This document shows, piece by piece, positions 45,543-54,886 of a stretch of DNA of 64,000 nucleotides. Position 1 is the first letter of the stretch. Every line of letters starts with the position of its first letter. The position numbers were made by a program, and so were the translations under genes. The DNA is from Clostridia bacterium (lineage in GTDB: Bacteria > Bacillota > Clostridia > UBA1381): assembly GCA_017443895.1 (NCBI GenBank), contig JAFSXU010000017.1, positions 1 to 64,000 of the forward strand. The letters are read 5' to 3'. The notes beneath the pieces were generated by a model, which was not told the origin of the DNA, ran no database searches, and was given only the letters and a program-made list of their open reading frames with translations.

Positions 45543-48500
45543 ATGATAAATAAAAGGATAATTTCTGTTGTATTATCAATGATTATGTGCATATCTATAT
45601 TTCCGACATTGGTATTTGCGGATAATGGAAGTGCTGAAATTACAGTGCAGTCCGTTAGCGCACCGGCAGGAACAGTAGTAGATGTGCCTGTTACAATCAA
45701 GGGTAACCCCGGAATATTGGGTGCAGAGTTGAAATTTACATATGATGAAAAACTTACCCTTAAAGGCATAACAAACGGCGAGGCATTTTCACCGCTTACC
45801 ATGACAAAGCCGGGAAAATTGACATCACCGTGTAAGGTAATATGGGACGGACAGGACCTTGAAGCGAACGATATAAAGGACGGTACGATTGTAACCTTAC
45901 ATTTTGCGGTTTCTGATGATGCCAAAGAGGGTGATATCTATAATGTAACCGCATCATATGATAATGGCGGATTTGTTGATTATGATTTAATGCCTGTTGA
46001 TATTGAAATTACAAGCGGTGCTGTATCGGTTGTAAGCATAAAATACGGCGATGTAAATGACGATACAAATGTTAATACCACCGATGTTATTATGATGAGA
46101 CGCCATATTGCAGGTGGTTATAATCAGATAATAAACGAAGCGGCGGCAGATGTAAATGTTGATACTAAGCTAAATACACAGGATGTTATTATCGAAAGAA
46201 GATATATTGCAGGCGGATATGAAATAGACGCCCTGCCGTATATAGTACATAATCATAATTTAGTACATCATGACGCAGTGGAGCCAACCGAAACAAGCGA
46301 GGGTAATGTTGAGTATTGGGAGTGTACAGTGTGTGGTAAATACTTTGCTGATGCAGAGGGAAAGAACGCTCTAGATAGTATAAAACCGGTTAAAAGCGAA
46401 TATACAATCCAATATGAGTGTAGCATGATTCCGCAAAGAGGTGCACCTACAGAAGAAGATAAAAAGTATACCTACGGAGTTGAAAAGGTATTGCCGACTC
46501 CCGAAATTGATAAATACACATTTGTCGGCTGGTCTGTGAAGGATGCAAAACAGAGAGAAATAATAAAAACAATTCCTGCTGGTATGACGGGCAACTTGAT
46601 TTTGCAAGCAAACTGGGCAAGTAACAGAAATCAAGCAATTCCTGTGCAGAATTTGGCAGAGCCGTATATTCTTGAAAATACAGAAGAAGGAAAAATTTTA
46701 TTTGCATATGAAATAGGCAAAATAGTAAATGTTCCGTTATACACAACATTGGAATTACAGTGTGCAAACGGAATTATAACAACGGTTAGAGAAACTCATG
46801 AAAGTACCGTAAATACAGAAACTGCAAAGACCGTTGCACAGACTATCTCAGTGGCGACATCAAATTCCGCAACATGGACATTGGAAAATGGATGGAATGA
46901 AACAACTTCAGTTGATGAAAAATGGGCAGAAACTCATGGTAAGACTGTTGAAGAGGCAACAGCAATTGCTAAAAGCTCTTCAGAAACTTACGGTATTGTA
47001 AACTCCGTAGGCGGACAGAATATGACATCAAGCTCATCAAGCGGTTCATACAGTTTTTCTGAAAATGATGCACATTCACGGGGCTTTGATGTAGAACATA
47101 TGGAAAGTGTTGATTTAACAACAGACCACAAGTTCTCGGCAGAAGTATCAGCCTCTGTTCCGATTTCTATTGTAAATGTAGGTGCAAAAGTAGGCTATGA
47201 GTATAATAATAACAAGGTTGAAAAAACCTATGATGACACAAAGCTTACAGGATCGGATGAATGGAGCAGTAGCAGTAATATATCAGGTATGAGTTCCAAC
47301 AGCAGTACAAGCTCAAAGTCGTGGAATACCGATAAGAGCTTTACTCAAAGTAGTAGTATAAGTCAGACTGATACTGTTTCTAAAGCATTATCGGAAATCA
47401 TTACAAATGAAACAAACTATGGAAAGACAAATACTGTAAACGGTAAGCAGATTGAGTCAAATACAGGTGAAACATCAAACAGTTCAAGTGAAGAAACAAG
47501 CTCAACAATAAAGTATTTTGAATCCGCATTTGAAGGTACAACAAGGGAGTTTACTTCTACAGGTTACACTTATGGTAACTACAGAATGGTTATGGCAGGG
47601 ACGGTACATGTTTTTGCGGTAGTGGCATATGATGTGGCAAGTGAAACATATTCCGTTTCGACATATAATGTTTTGGGAACAGGTAATAAAGATGATGCCC
47701 CTAAGGAATATCTTGATTATTCCTATGACGGAACATTCAATGACTATGAAACAACAAGACTTCCGTTTGAAGTACCGTTTGAGGTAAATAAATATATCAA
47801 TGGAAGAATAACCAAAACGAGAGGTTTAAGGTTTGATCTTGATAAGGGAGAGGCAACATCATATTCGTATAATGCAAATGATGAAATTGTATATGTGCCT
47901 TCATATGTTAAGAGTAATAATAATGACGGAACAGCAAGTGCGGTTAAAATATCTTCAATCAATTCAAAGCTCTTTAAGGGTAATACTACAATCGAGGCAG
48001 TGTCATTGGGTAAATTTGTAACGGAGATTCCCGACGGTGCATTTGAGGGCTGTACATCACTTAAATATGTATATGCACCCGGTGTTACAAAGATAGGTGA
48101 AAATGCGTTTAAGGGTTGCACTGCATTGGAGGCATTTACCGTATCAGACAAGGTAATAGAGCTTGGTGAGAGTGCGTTTGACGGTGTAAACTCACAGATA
48201 ACCGTATATGCGACAAATAAATCTGTCGCCAATGCTGCGGCTAAGTCGGGAGCTGATAATCTTGTTTTAAACCTTTCAGGTATTACAGATTCTGATAATA
48301 TAGAGTTAAATGTTGGCGAGATAAGCAATTTTGAGCTTTACGGCGGTGATAAGGAATACAAGGGAATGAGCATTAAATCCGATGCAAGTACTACTGTTAT
48401 AAATGGAGTAGCAATTACGGAAAATACAAAAATGCCGATTGAGCTATCATCTGAAAATGTAAGGTTTGACAGAGTAACTGTTGATTGCTATGGATTGGGT

Positions 48501-49619
48501 CTTGCCCTTAAAGCGGATAATACAAGCCTTACACTTAACAGAACGAACAGCATAATGTCCTCAAGTGAAAACGCTATCCTTTGCAAGGGTATCTCAATTT
48601 CTGAATATGCAACAGATGTTGTCGGTAAATTGAACATTAAGGGTAATATGCTGGTAGCTTCTGACAGTGTTCCTGGCGAGGAATGTCTTGATTTTGCAAG
48701 CGGTGAAATAATATATATCAATGATGAAGAGTTTGACAATTATCTTTCTGCTAAAAAGGTATCATTTGACGCAAACGGCGGTATGACTAATGCGGAAGAT
48801 AAATCAGTGGCATATAACGGTACATTCGGAGAACTGCCTATAGCAAGCCGTGATTATTATACATTTGACGGTTGGTATACTACGGCTGATGGCGGAGAAA
48901 AAATAACTGCTGACAGCATTATGACATCATTGGTGGATATAACGCTTTATGCTCACTGGATTGAAAATGATGTTTCCGAGTGGGTGCCAAAATCAGAAAT
49001 GCCGGAGGATGCACAGCGTATAGCTACAAAATATAAGTACGACTTAACATCATACACATCATCAAGTTCATCGACACTTAATGACTGGACACCGTATGGC
49101 TCAACTTGGGTATGGAGTGCTTACGGAAACTGGAGCGGCTGGCAGGATTCATATGTAGGTGGCAGTGATTCAAGAGAAGTTCAAACTCAGCAAGTAGTTG
49201 CATCATCAAATTATAAGACGGTATATAGATATTACAGATATTCAACTGCTTATGACGGTTCAACATCTTGGTCGTCATACTCAACTCAAAACCCATATTA
49301 TTATGAGTATACATTTGATTCTCCACTGACATATGATTCACGCTATAGTGGATATCAATGGTGGTATAGTAGCAGCCATTTTAGAGTATTGTATTGGTTA
49401 AGAGAGGAACAGCAATGGGTGTCTGACAATTACAAAACACAGTATCGCTATCGTGACAGACATAAAATATACACATACTACTATAAGAAAACTCAAAACG
49501 ATTTGGAATTAGATTATTATCCGACATATGCATTATTGTCGAGCGTTTCCGAATCAAATCACCCGACAGGCGACTATATGTCAAATGTTCAGGAGTATGT
49601 ACAATACAGAACAAAATAA
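45543..49619 (+). CDS. Very large secreted cohesin-dockerin multidomain protein
   Basis: 1358 residues. Signal peptide ~1-27; cohesin ~30-160; type I dockerin ~167-230 with duplicated calcium loops GDVNDDTNVNTTDVIMMRR and ADVNVDTKLNTQDVIIERR; a short WECTVCGKYF module ~255-275; an InlB-type beta repeat ~285-358; a Ser/Thr/Asn-rich beta region ~366-776; BspA-like leucine-rich repeats ~809-882 (IPDGAFEGCTSLKYVYAP); a second InlB-type repeat ~1074-1139 (FDGWYTTADGGEKI); and a Tyr/Trp/Ser-rich C-terminal module ~1140-1358. It can bind a cohesin through its dockerin and present a cohesin itself. No glycoside hydrolase domain is seen. Confidence 0.85.
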   Translation: MINKRIISVVLSMIMCISIFPTLVFADNGSAEITVQSVSAPAGTVVDVPVTIKGNPGILGAELKFTYDEKLTLKGITNGEAFSPLTMTKPGKLTSPCKVIWDGQDLEANDIKDGTIVTLHFAVSDDAKEGDIYNVTASYDNGGFVDYDLMPVDIEITSGAVSVVSIKYGDVNDDTNVNTTDVIMMRRHIAGGYNQIINEAAADVNVDTKLNTQDVIIERRYIAGGYEIDALPYIVHNHNLVHHDAVEPTETSEGNVEYWECTVCGKYFADAEGKNALDSIKPVKSEYTIQYECSMIPQRGAPTEEDKKYTYGVEKVLPTPEIDKYTFVGWSVKDAKQREIIKTIPAGMTGNLILQANWASNRNQAIPVQNLAEPYILENTEEGKILFAYEIGKIVNVPLYTTLELQCANGIITTVRETHESTVNTETAKTVAQTISVATSNSATWTLENGWNETTSVDEKWAETHGKTVEEATAIAKSSSETYGIVNSVGGQNMTSSSSSGSYSFSENDAHSRGFDVEHMESVDLTTDHKFSAEVSASVPISIVNVGAKVGYEYNNNKVEKTYDDTKLTGSDEWSSSSNISGMSSNSSTSSKSWNTDKSFTQSSSISQTDTVSKALSEIITNETNYGKTNTVNGKQIESNTGETSNSSSEETSSTIKYFESAFEGTTREFTSTGYTYGNYRMVMAGTVHVFAVVAYDVASETYSVSTYNVLGTGNKDDAPKEYLDYSYDGTFNDYETTRLPFEVPFEVNKYINGRITKTRGLRFDLDKGEATSYSYNANDEIVYVPSYVKSNNNDGTASAVKISSINSKLFKGNTTIEAVSLGKFVTEIPDGAFEGCTSLKYVYAPGVTKIGENAFKGCTALEAFTVSDKVIELGESAFDGVNSQITVYATNKSVANAAAKSGADNLVLNLSGITDSDNIELNVGEISNFELYGGDKEYKGMSIKSDASTTVINGVAITENTKMPIELSSENVRFDRVTVDCYGLGLALKADNTSLTLNRTNSIMSSSENAILCKGISISEYATDVVGKLNIKGNMLVASDSVPGEECLDFASGEIIYINDEEFDNYLSAKKVSFDANGGMTNAEDKSVAYNGTFGELPIASRDYYTFDGWYTTADGGEKITADSIMTSLVDITLYAHWIENDVSEWVPKSEMPEDAQRIATKYKYDLTSYTSSSSSTLNDWTPYGSTWVWSAYGNWSGWQDSYVGGSDSREVQTQQVVASSNYKTVYRYYRYSTAYDGSTSWSSYSTQNPYYYEYTFDSPLTYDSRYSGYQWWYSSSHFRVLYWLREEQQWVSDNYKTQYRYRDRHKIYTYYYKKTQNDLELDYYPTYALLSSVSESNHPTGDYMSNVQEYVQYRTK

Positions 49620-49624
49620 AGTAC

Positions 49625-49657
49625 AAAAAATGAAGTCCGAAATGGACTTCATTTTTT
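49625..49657. terminator. Bidirectional terminator between the cohesin operon and the transaldolase gene
   Basis: AAAAAATGAAGTCC pairs perfectly with GGACTTCATTTTTT around a 5-nt loop. A-run and T-run flank the stem, so it can serve both convergent operons. Confidence 0.9.
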
Positions 49658-49669
49658 GTTGTCTAAAAC

Positions 49670-50323
49670 TTAGTTAGCTTTTTTCGGAACAGTTTCCCAG
49701 TCCTTCAAGAACTTATCAATTCCTGAATTTGTAAGCGGGTGATGGAGCATTTGCTCAAGCACCTTAAACGGAACTGTTGCGATATTACAGCCTGCACGAG
49801 CCGCATCAATCACATGGATTGGGTTTCTTATGCTTGCCGCGATAATCTCGGTATCAATATTGTGGAGCTTGAAGATGTCTGCAATCTCCTCAATTAAAAT
49901 CATACCGTTTGTACCGATATCATCAAGTCTGCCTAAGAACGGACTTACAAATGTTGCGCCTGCACGAGCGGCTAAAAGTGCCTGTGCGGCTGAGAAAATA
50001 AGAGTTACATTTGTCTTTATACCTTTGGCAGAAAGGATTTTAACAGCCTTTAAGCCTTCCTCGCACATCGGAATTTTAATAACAATGTTCTTGTGAATTC
50101 CTGCAAGAGGAATAGCCTCTTCAACCATCTTATTAGCCTCAAGAGAAATAACCTCTGCGCTGATAGGACCGTTTACGATTGTTGTGATTTCCTTTACTAC
50201 CTCAACGAAATCTCTGCCTTCTCTTGCGATGAGTGACGGGTTTGTGGTAACACCGCAAATAATTCCCATATCGTTTGCACGCTTTATCTCATCAACATTG
50301 GCTGTATCTACAAACAACTTCAT
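49670..50323 (-). CDS. fsa: Transaldolase / fructose-6-phosphate aldolase family (TalC/MipB)
   Basis: 217 residues, the short class I aldolase type. [16 protein letters not shown] opens the protein, [11 protein letters not shown] follows, and the Schiff-base lysine lies in [20 protein letters not shown] (~85-105). It acts in the non-oxidative pentose phosphate pathway. This family contains both transaldolases and fructose-6-phosphate aldolases, and the split cannot be settled here. It lies 33 bp after the SCP2-type gene. Confidence 0.92.
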   Translation of the reverse strand: MKLFVDTANVDEIKRANDMGIICGVTTNPSLIAREGRDFVEVVKEITTIVNGPISAEVISLEANKMVEEAIPLAGIHKNIVIKIPMCEEGLKAVKILSAKGIKTNVTLIFSAAQALLAARAGATFVSPFLGRLDDIGTNGMILIEEIADIFKLHNIDTEIIAASIRNPIHVIDAARAGCNIATVPFKVLEQMLHHPLTNSGIDKFLKDWETVPKKAN

Positions 50324-50356
50324 TATGTTTGCCCCCTTAAAAATTTTAAATCTTTT

Positions 50357-50932
50357 TTATTTTGTTGCTTTCTTAGCTGTTGTTTTTGTTGCAGGCTTTT
50401 TAACCGCAGTTTTTGTTTCTGCTTTCTTAGCCTCAGCCTTTGGAGCTGTTTTTGTTTCTGCTTTCTTAGCTTCAGCCTTTGGAGCAGGCTTTGCTTCTGC
50501 TTTTTTTGCAGGAGCCTTTACCTCTGCCTTTTTAACTTCTGCTTTCTTTACCTCTGCCTTTTTTGTCTCTTTCTTAGCAGCAGGCTTTTTTGCAGGAGCC
50601 TTCTTTGGAGCAGGCTTTGGAAGAGTAGCCTTCAAAGAGTCGATAACAGTCGCATCACCCTTTAGAGTTGCGCCTTTTTCAACTGCTTTTGCAAGACTTA
50701 ATTTACCACTGATAAGAGAGAGCAAGTCAGCCTTAGCTATATCCAATACTGCGTTGTTATCTCTATAGTCGTACGGTTCTACTGCAAGGACACCGTCTTT
50801 TACTGCAGCATATAAAGTACCGCCGCAGTCCTCGTCTGTCATAGTAATCTGTAATGCGAAATCAGCAACATTTTTTGCGTCAGCTTTCTCAAATTTTTTC
50901 TTTACCGATTCAAAAGCTTTTTCAAAAGTCAT
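50357..50932 (-). CDS. SCP2 sterol-binding-like domain with Lys/Ala-rich histone H1-like tail
   Basis: 191 residues. Residues ~1-105 form an SCP2-like lipid-binding fold (DGVLAVEPYDYRDNNAVLDI, LLSLISGKLSLAKAVEKG). Residues ~106-191 are built from Lys/Ala/Pro/Glu repeats such as KKAEVKKAEVKK and APKAEAKKAETKT, resembling histone H1 or AlgP tails that bind nucleic acids. The promoter is at 51008-51036 and the RBS AGGAGG is clear. The function is unknown; the tail could bind DNA, RNA or acidic polymers. Confidence 0.75.
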   Translation of the reverse strand: MTFEKAFESVKKKFEKADAKNVADFALQITMTDEDCGGTLYAAVKDGVLAVEPYDYRDNNAVLDIAKADLLSLISGKLSLAKAVEKGATLKGDATVIDSLKATLPKPAPKKAPAKKPAAKKETKKAEVKKAEVKKAEVKAPAKKAEAKPAPKAEAKKAETKTAPKAEAKKAETKTAVKKPATKTTAKKATK

Positions 50933-50959
50933 TTCCGATTTCCTCCTTTCGTTTTTGTT

Positions 50960-50983
50960 GGATAATATTATAATTATCCAAAA
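50960..50983 (-). promoter_or_regulatory. Leader hairpin of the SCP2-type gene
   Basis: TTGGATAAT pairs perfectly with ATTATCCAA around a 6-nt loop within the ~70-nt leader. No T-run follows, so it is not a terminator. Confidence 0.5.
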
Positions 50984-51007
50984 GTGGTTTTTTTACTTAC
51001 AGGCTAT

Positions 51008-51036
51008 AGTATACATCAATTTAAAATTTGTGTCAA
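51008..51036 (-). promoter_or_regulatory. Promoter of the SCP2-transaldolase operon
   Basis: On the minus strand TTGACA (51036-51031), a 17-nt spacer and TATACT (51013-51008). Confidence 0.82.
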
Positions 51037-51143
51037 TTCGTAAATATGATGAAACATTGGGGTATTTGGGCGTTTCTTTTGGGTTTTTTACACATCAAAA
51101 GCTGTAAAATAGAAGAAAATTATAAAAAAATTTGGTAAAAGCA

Positions 51144-51172
51144 TTGATATTGTTGTGAAATTTCGTTATAAT
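51144..51172 (+). promoter_or_regulatory. Promoter of the gltX operon
   Basis: TTGATA (51144-51149), a 17-nt spacer and TATAAT (51167-51172). The ~90-nt leader holds one hairpin, TGAGCAAA with TTTGCTCA (51210-51232), and no T-box motif. Confidence 0.78.
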
Positions 51173-51265
51173 AGGTACAATGGTGTAATATGGACAATTA
51201 TGTAATTTGTGAGCAAATGAGTAGTTTGCTCAGACCTAAATTTTTACACAAAAAGGAGTCAAATA

Positions 51266-52918
51266 ATGTCAGATAATAAAGCTATGGCAAAGCTGTTGTT
51301 CCCGAATATCACAGCCTTGCCAAAGGACTACGAGGAAAAGTATCCGCCAAGAAATTTAAAAGAGGGTGCCATTGTTACAAGATTTGCGCCGAGTCCTACG
51401 GGATTTTTACATTTTGGCGGACTGTTTGCAGGCTTTATCGGAAGAACTGCCGCAAAGAGTACCGACGGTGTTTTCTACCTGAGGATTGAGGATACGGACA
51501 AGAAACGAGAGGTAGAAAACGGTGCGGAGCTTATTATAAAAGGTCTTAACGATTTTGGAATAGAGATTGACGAGGGCGTTGTTTCCCAAACTGAGGAAAA
51601 GGGAATATACGGACCGTATACGCAGAGTAAAAGAACCGAGATTTACCAGGCGTTTGTAAAGGATTTGGTTGAAAAAGGTCTGGCATACCCTTGCTTTATG
51701 ACAGAGGACGAGATTGCTAAAATCCGTCAGGTGCAGGAGGCAAAAAAGGAGCTTCCCGGAATTTACGGCGAGTATGCAAAATATCGTAGTATTACTGTAG
51801 AAGAGGCAAAGAAGCTTATATCCGAGGGCAGGGAATATGTTGTAAGGCTTAATTCACCGGGCAAGGTCGGCGGAAGAATAAAGTTTAAGGATATGATTAA
51901 GGGCGAGATTGAAATGGACGAAAACATTTTAGATGTAGTGCTTTTAAAGAAGGACGGAACGCCTACATATCACTTTGCACACGCAGTTGACGACCATCTT
52001 ATGCGTACAACCCATGTAATCCGTGGTGATGAATGGATTTCGTCTGTGCCGATACATTTGCAGTTGTTTTGGGTATGCGGATTTAAAAATGTTAAATATG
52101 CGCACATTTCTCCTATTATGAAAGAGGAGGACGGCTCAAAGAGAAAGCTCTCAAAGAGAAAAGATCCCGAGGCGGCAGTAAGCTACTATGAGGAAATGGG
52201 CTATCCAAAGGGCGCGGTATGGGAGTACCTCTTAACTCTTGCAAATTCAAACTATGAGGAGTGGCGCGCTTGCAACAAGGACGCATCACCCGATGATTTT
52301 AAGTTTTCGTTCTCGAAAATGAGCAAGGCAGGCGCTTTGTTTGACCTTGTTAAGTTTAACGACATCAGTAAAAACTATATAAGCACGCTTGATGCCGAGG
52401 AGGTATATTCTCTTACGCTTGACTGGGCAAAGGATAATAACCAAAAGCTCTATGATTTATTATCCGATGATGAAAAATATGCAACATCAATTTTTGCGAT
52501 TGAGAGAGGCAATAAAAAGCCGAGGAAGGATATTGCAAAATGGTCCGATGTTGAGGGCTATATTTCATATTTCTATAACGAGCTTTGGGACAATAACCGT
52601 TCTTATGCCGATAATTTAACAAAGGACGCTATAAAAGAGATACTTTTAAAATACCGTGAGGTATATACTGTTGATATTGATGCGGATAACTGGTTCCCTG
52701 CTGTAAAGGAAATGGCAGTGGAGTTAGGGTATGCAGGCGCACCAAAGGAATATAAGAAAAATCCCGATGCATATAAGGGTCATGTCGGCGATGTTGCGGG
52801 CGTTATCAGAGTTGCCGTAACAGGGCGGACAAACACACCTGATTTATACGAGATTATGCAGGTGTTGGGCTATGACGAGGTAATGAGACGGCTTGACGAG
52901 GCGATAGAAACATTATAA
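51266..52918 (+). CDS. gltX: Glutamate-tRNA ligase
   Basis: 550 residues, longer than the ~480 of enterobacterial GluRS but common in Clostridia. HIGH-type motif PSPTGFLHFGG (~34-44); KMSKS-type KLSKRKDPE (~294). The RBS AAGGAG is present. It is paired with glnS 160 bp downstream, which implies Gln-tRNA can be made directly and GluRS need not misacylate tRNA-Gln. Confidence 0.95.
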   Translation: MSDNKAMAKLLFPNITALPKDYEEKYPPRNLKEGAIVTRFAPSPTGFLHFGGLFAGFIGRTAAKSTDGVFYLRIEDTDKKREVENGAELIIKGLNDFGIEIDEGVVSQTEEKGIYGPYTQSKRTEIYQAFVKDLVEKGLAYPCFMTEDEIAKIRQVQEAKKELPGIYGEYAKYRSITVEEAKKLISEGREYVVRLNSPGKVGGRIKFKDMIKGEIEMDENILDVVLLKKDGTPTYHFAHAVDDHLMRTTHVIRGDEWISSVPIHLQLFWVCGFKNVKYAHISPIMKEEDGSKRKLSKRKDPEAAVSYYEEMGYPKGAVWEYLLTLANSNYEEWRACNKDASPDDFKFSFSKMSKAGALFDLVKFNDISKNYISTLDAEEVYSLTLDWAKDNNQKLYDLLSDDEKYATSIFAIERGNKKPRKDIAKWSDVEGYISYFYNELWDNNRSYADNLTKDAIKEILLKYREVYTVDIDADNWFPAVKEMAVELGYAGAPKEYKKNPDAYKGHVGDVAGVIRVAVTGRTNTPDLYEIMQVLGYDEVMRRLDEAIETL

Positions 52919-52941
52919 CAAGGAGAGTTTGGGTGAAAAAT

Positions 52942-53023
52942 AAGCTACGCATCTCACAGTTTTTGCGCTCGGGGCGGTATCTATATACAGCACCGCTCGC
53001 TTAAAACCGCAATCTGCGTGCTT
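52942..53023. repeat. Imperfect palindromic element between gltX and glnS
   Basis: Ends AAGCTACGCA and TGCGTGCTT pair, and inner GCGGT...ACCGC also pair, giving an ~80-nt folded element. A small perfect hairpin GTCGCCATTTGGCGAC (53046-53061) follows just before the glnS ribosome-binding site. No ORF. Confidence 0.5.
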
Positions 53024-53077
53024 CTTTTCCACCATATAAATTTGAGTCGCCATTTGGCGACGGAATGGAGAGGTTAG

Positions 53078-54745
53078 ATGGACGAATATATAAGCAGAAA
53101 TTTTATTGAAGAGGCTATTGACAAGGACTTGGAGGCAAAGGTTTATAACCATGTTCAGACCCGTTTCCCTCCCGAGCCTAACGGATACCTCCATATAGGT
53201 CATGCAAAGGCAATTTGCATTGATTTTGGTATGGCTGACAAATATAACGGCACTTGCAATCTGCGTCTTGACGATACAAACCCGACCAAGGAGGACACAG
53301 AATATGTTGATGCAATTATGGAGGATATAAAATGGCTTGGCTTTAAATGGGACAAGGTTTTATATGCATCCGATTACTTTGACGATATTTATGAATGTGC
53401 TATAAAGCTCATAAAAAAGGGCAAGGCATATGTCTGCGACTTATCAGCTGACGAGATAAGGGAATACAGAGGCACATTAAAAACCCCCGGTAAAAACAGC
53501 CCGTACAGGGACAGGAGTATCGAGGAGAACCTTGACTTGTTTGAGCGTATGACAAAGGGCGAGTTTAGTGACGGCTCTAAGGTGCTTCGTGCAAAGATTG
53601 ATATGGCATCGCCAAATCTCAATATGCGTGATCCCGTAATTTACAGAATTTTAAGAGCGCATCACCATAGAACGGGTGATAAGTGGCTTGTATATCCGAT
53701 GTACGATTTTGCACACCCAATATCGGACACCGTTGAGGGTGTAACACATTCTTTATGCTCGCTTGAATTTGAGGATCACAGACCATTATATGACTGGTTT
53801 TTAAGGGAGCTTGAATTTGAGGCTCCGTCAAGACAGATAGAGTTTGCAAGAATGAATTTAAACTACACTCTTACAAGTAAGAGAAGATGTTTAAAGCTTG
53901 TAAAGGAAAATATAGTATCGGGCTGGGACGATCCGAGAATGTCAACACTCTGCGGAATGAGAAGACGGGGTTATACACCTGAATCAATCAAGGATTTCTG
54001 CGAGAGGATAGGTGTTGCAAAGGCGAACAGCGTTATAGATTTCTCATTGCTTGAAGCATGCATAAGAGAGGACTTGAACAAAAGAGCGCCAAGAGCAATG
54101 GCAGTCCTAAGACCTCTAAAGCTCATCATTGACAACTACCCCGAGGGTCAGTCAGAAGAGGTAGAGGTAGAGGTAAATCCCGAGGATATGACAATGGGAA
54201 CAAGACAAGTTAAGTTCTCACGGGAACTCTACATCGAGCAGGATGATTTTATGGAGGTTGCTCCTAACAACAAATACAGACGACTTAGCTTAGGCCGTGA
54301 AGTAAGGTTAAAGAGCGCATATTATGTAACGGCGAACAGTGTTGAAAAGGACGATGAGGGGAATATCACAGCCATTCACTGTACCTACGATCCCGAGAGT
54401 CGTGGCGGACAGACTGCCGACGGCAGAAAGGTAAAGGGTACAATTCACTGGGTATCCGCACCTGATGCAATAGATGCAACGGTGCGTTTGTATGACAGGC
54501 TGTTCAATGTTGAGAACCCGTCAGACGAAACGGGTGTTTCAGACTTTACCGATAATCTAAACCCCGATTCAATGATTGTGCTAAAAAATGCCAAGCTTGA
54601 AAATACAATGACGGATTTAAAGCCGGGCGATAAGTTCCAGTTTTTAAGACAGGGATATTTCTGTGTTGACAAGGACTCAACTGCGAACAATATCATAATA
54701 AACAGAACAGTTGCCCTGAAGGATAGCTGGACTAAGAAAAATTAA
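53078..54745 (+). CDS. glnS: Glutamine-tRNA ligase
   Basis: 555 residues. [18 protein letters not shown] (~29-46) is the HIGH region of Gln[12 protein letters not shown] (~267) is the KMSKS-like loop. The C-terminal anticodon-binding beta barrels are present ([20 protein letters not shown]). GlnRS is patchily distributed in bacteria and thought to be acquired from eukaryotes. The RBS GGAGAGG is 7 nt upstream. Confidence 0.96.
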   Translation: MDEYISRNFIEEAIDKDLEAKVYNHVQTRFPPEPNGYLHIGHAKAICIDFGMADKYNGTCNLRLDDTNPTKEDTEYVDAIMEDIKWLGFKWDKVLYASDYFDDIYECAIKLIKKGKAYVCDLSADEIREYRGTLKTPGKNSPYRDRSIEENLDLFERMTKGEFSDGSKVLRAKIDMASPNLNMRDPVIYRILRAHHHRTGDKWLVYPMYDFAHPISDTVEGVTHSLCSLEFEDHRPLYDWFLRELEFEAPSRQIEFARMNLNYTLTSKRRCLKLVKENIVSGWDDPRMSTLCGMRRRGYTPESIKDFCERIGVAKANSVIDFSLLEACIREDLNKRAPRAMAVLRPLKLIIDNYPEGQSEEVEVEVNPEDMTMGTRQVKFSRELYIEQDDFMEVAPNNKYRRLSLGREVRLKSAYYVTANSVEKDDEGNITAIHCTYDPESRGGQTADGRKVKGTIHWVSAPDAIDATVRLYDRLFNVENPSDETGVSDFTDNLNPDSMIVLKNAKLENTMTDLKPGDKFQFLRQGYFCVDKDSTANNIIINRTVALKDSWTKKN

Positions 54746-54762
54746 CAGATAAGAGGTAATAA

Positions 54763-54867
54763 GTCTGAAAAAATGCTCGTTGCATAGCACTGTTGCTGAG
54801 GACTTGAAGTATACAAGTACGACTGCGTCCTTCATAACAGCACTCTGCTTAGAGCATTTTCCCAGAC
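54763..54867. repeat. Palindromic element between glnS and the aminotransferase gene
   Basis: 105 bp. GTCTG (54763-54767) pairs with CAGAC (54863-54867), AAATGCTC with GAGCATTT, CTGTT with AACAG, and GAGGAC with GTCCTT, around a central AAGTATACAAGTACGACTG loop region. The whole forms one long interrupted hairpin. It looks like a small non-autonomous repeat or an RNA structure in the intergenic transcript. Confidence 0.6.
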
Positions 54868-54886
54868 GGTTTTGTGAAAGGAGTTA

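Noticed and set aside
50184-50768. Hydrophobic 194-codon plus-strand frame rich in Phe and Ala
   Set aside because: It is the complement of the Lys/Ala repeat tail of the SCP2-type gene, not a real membrane protein.
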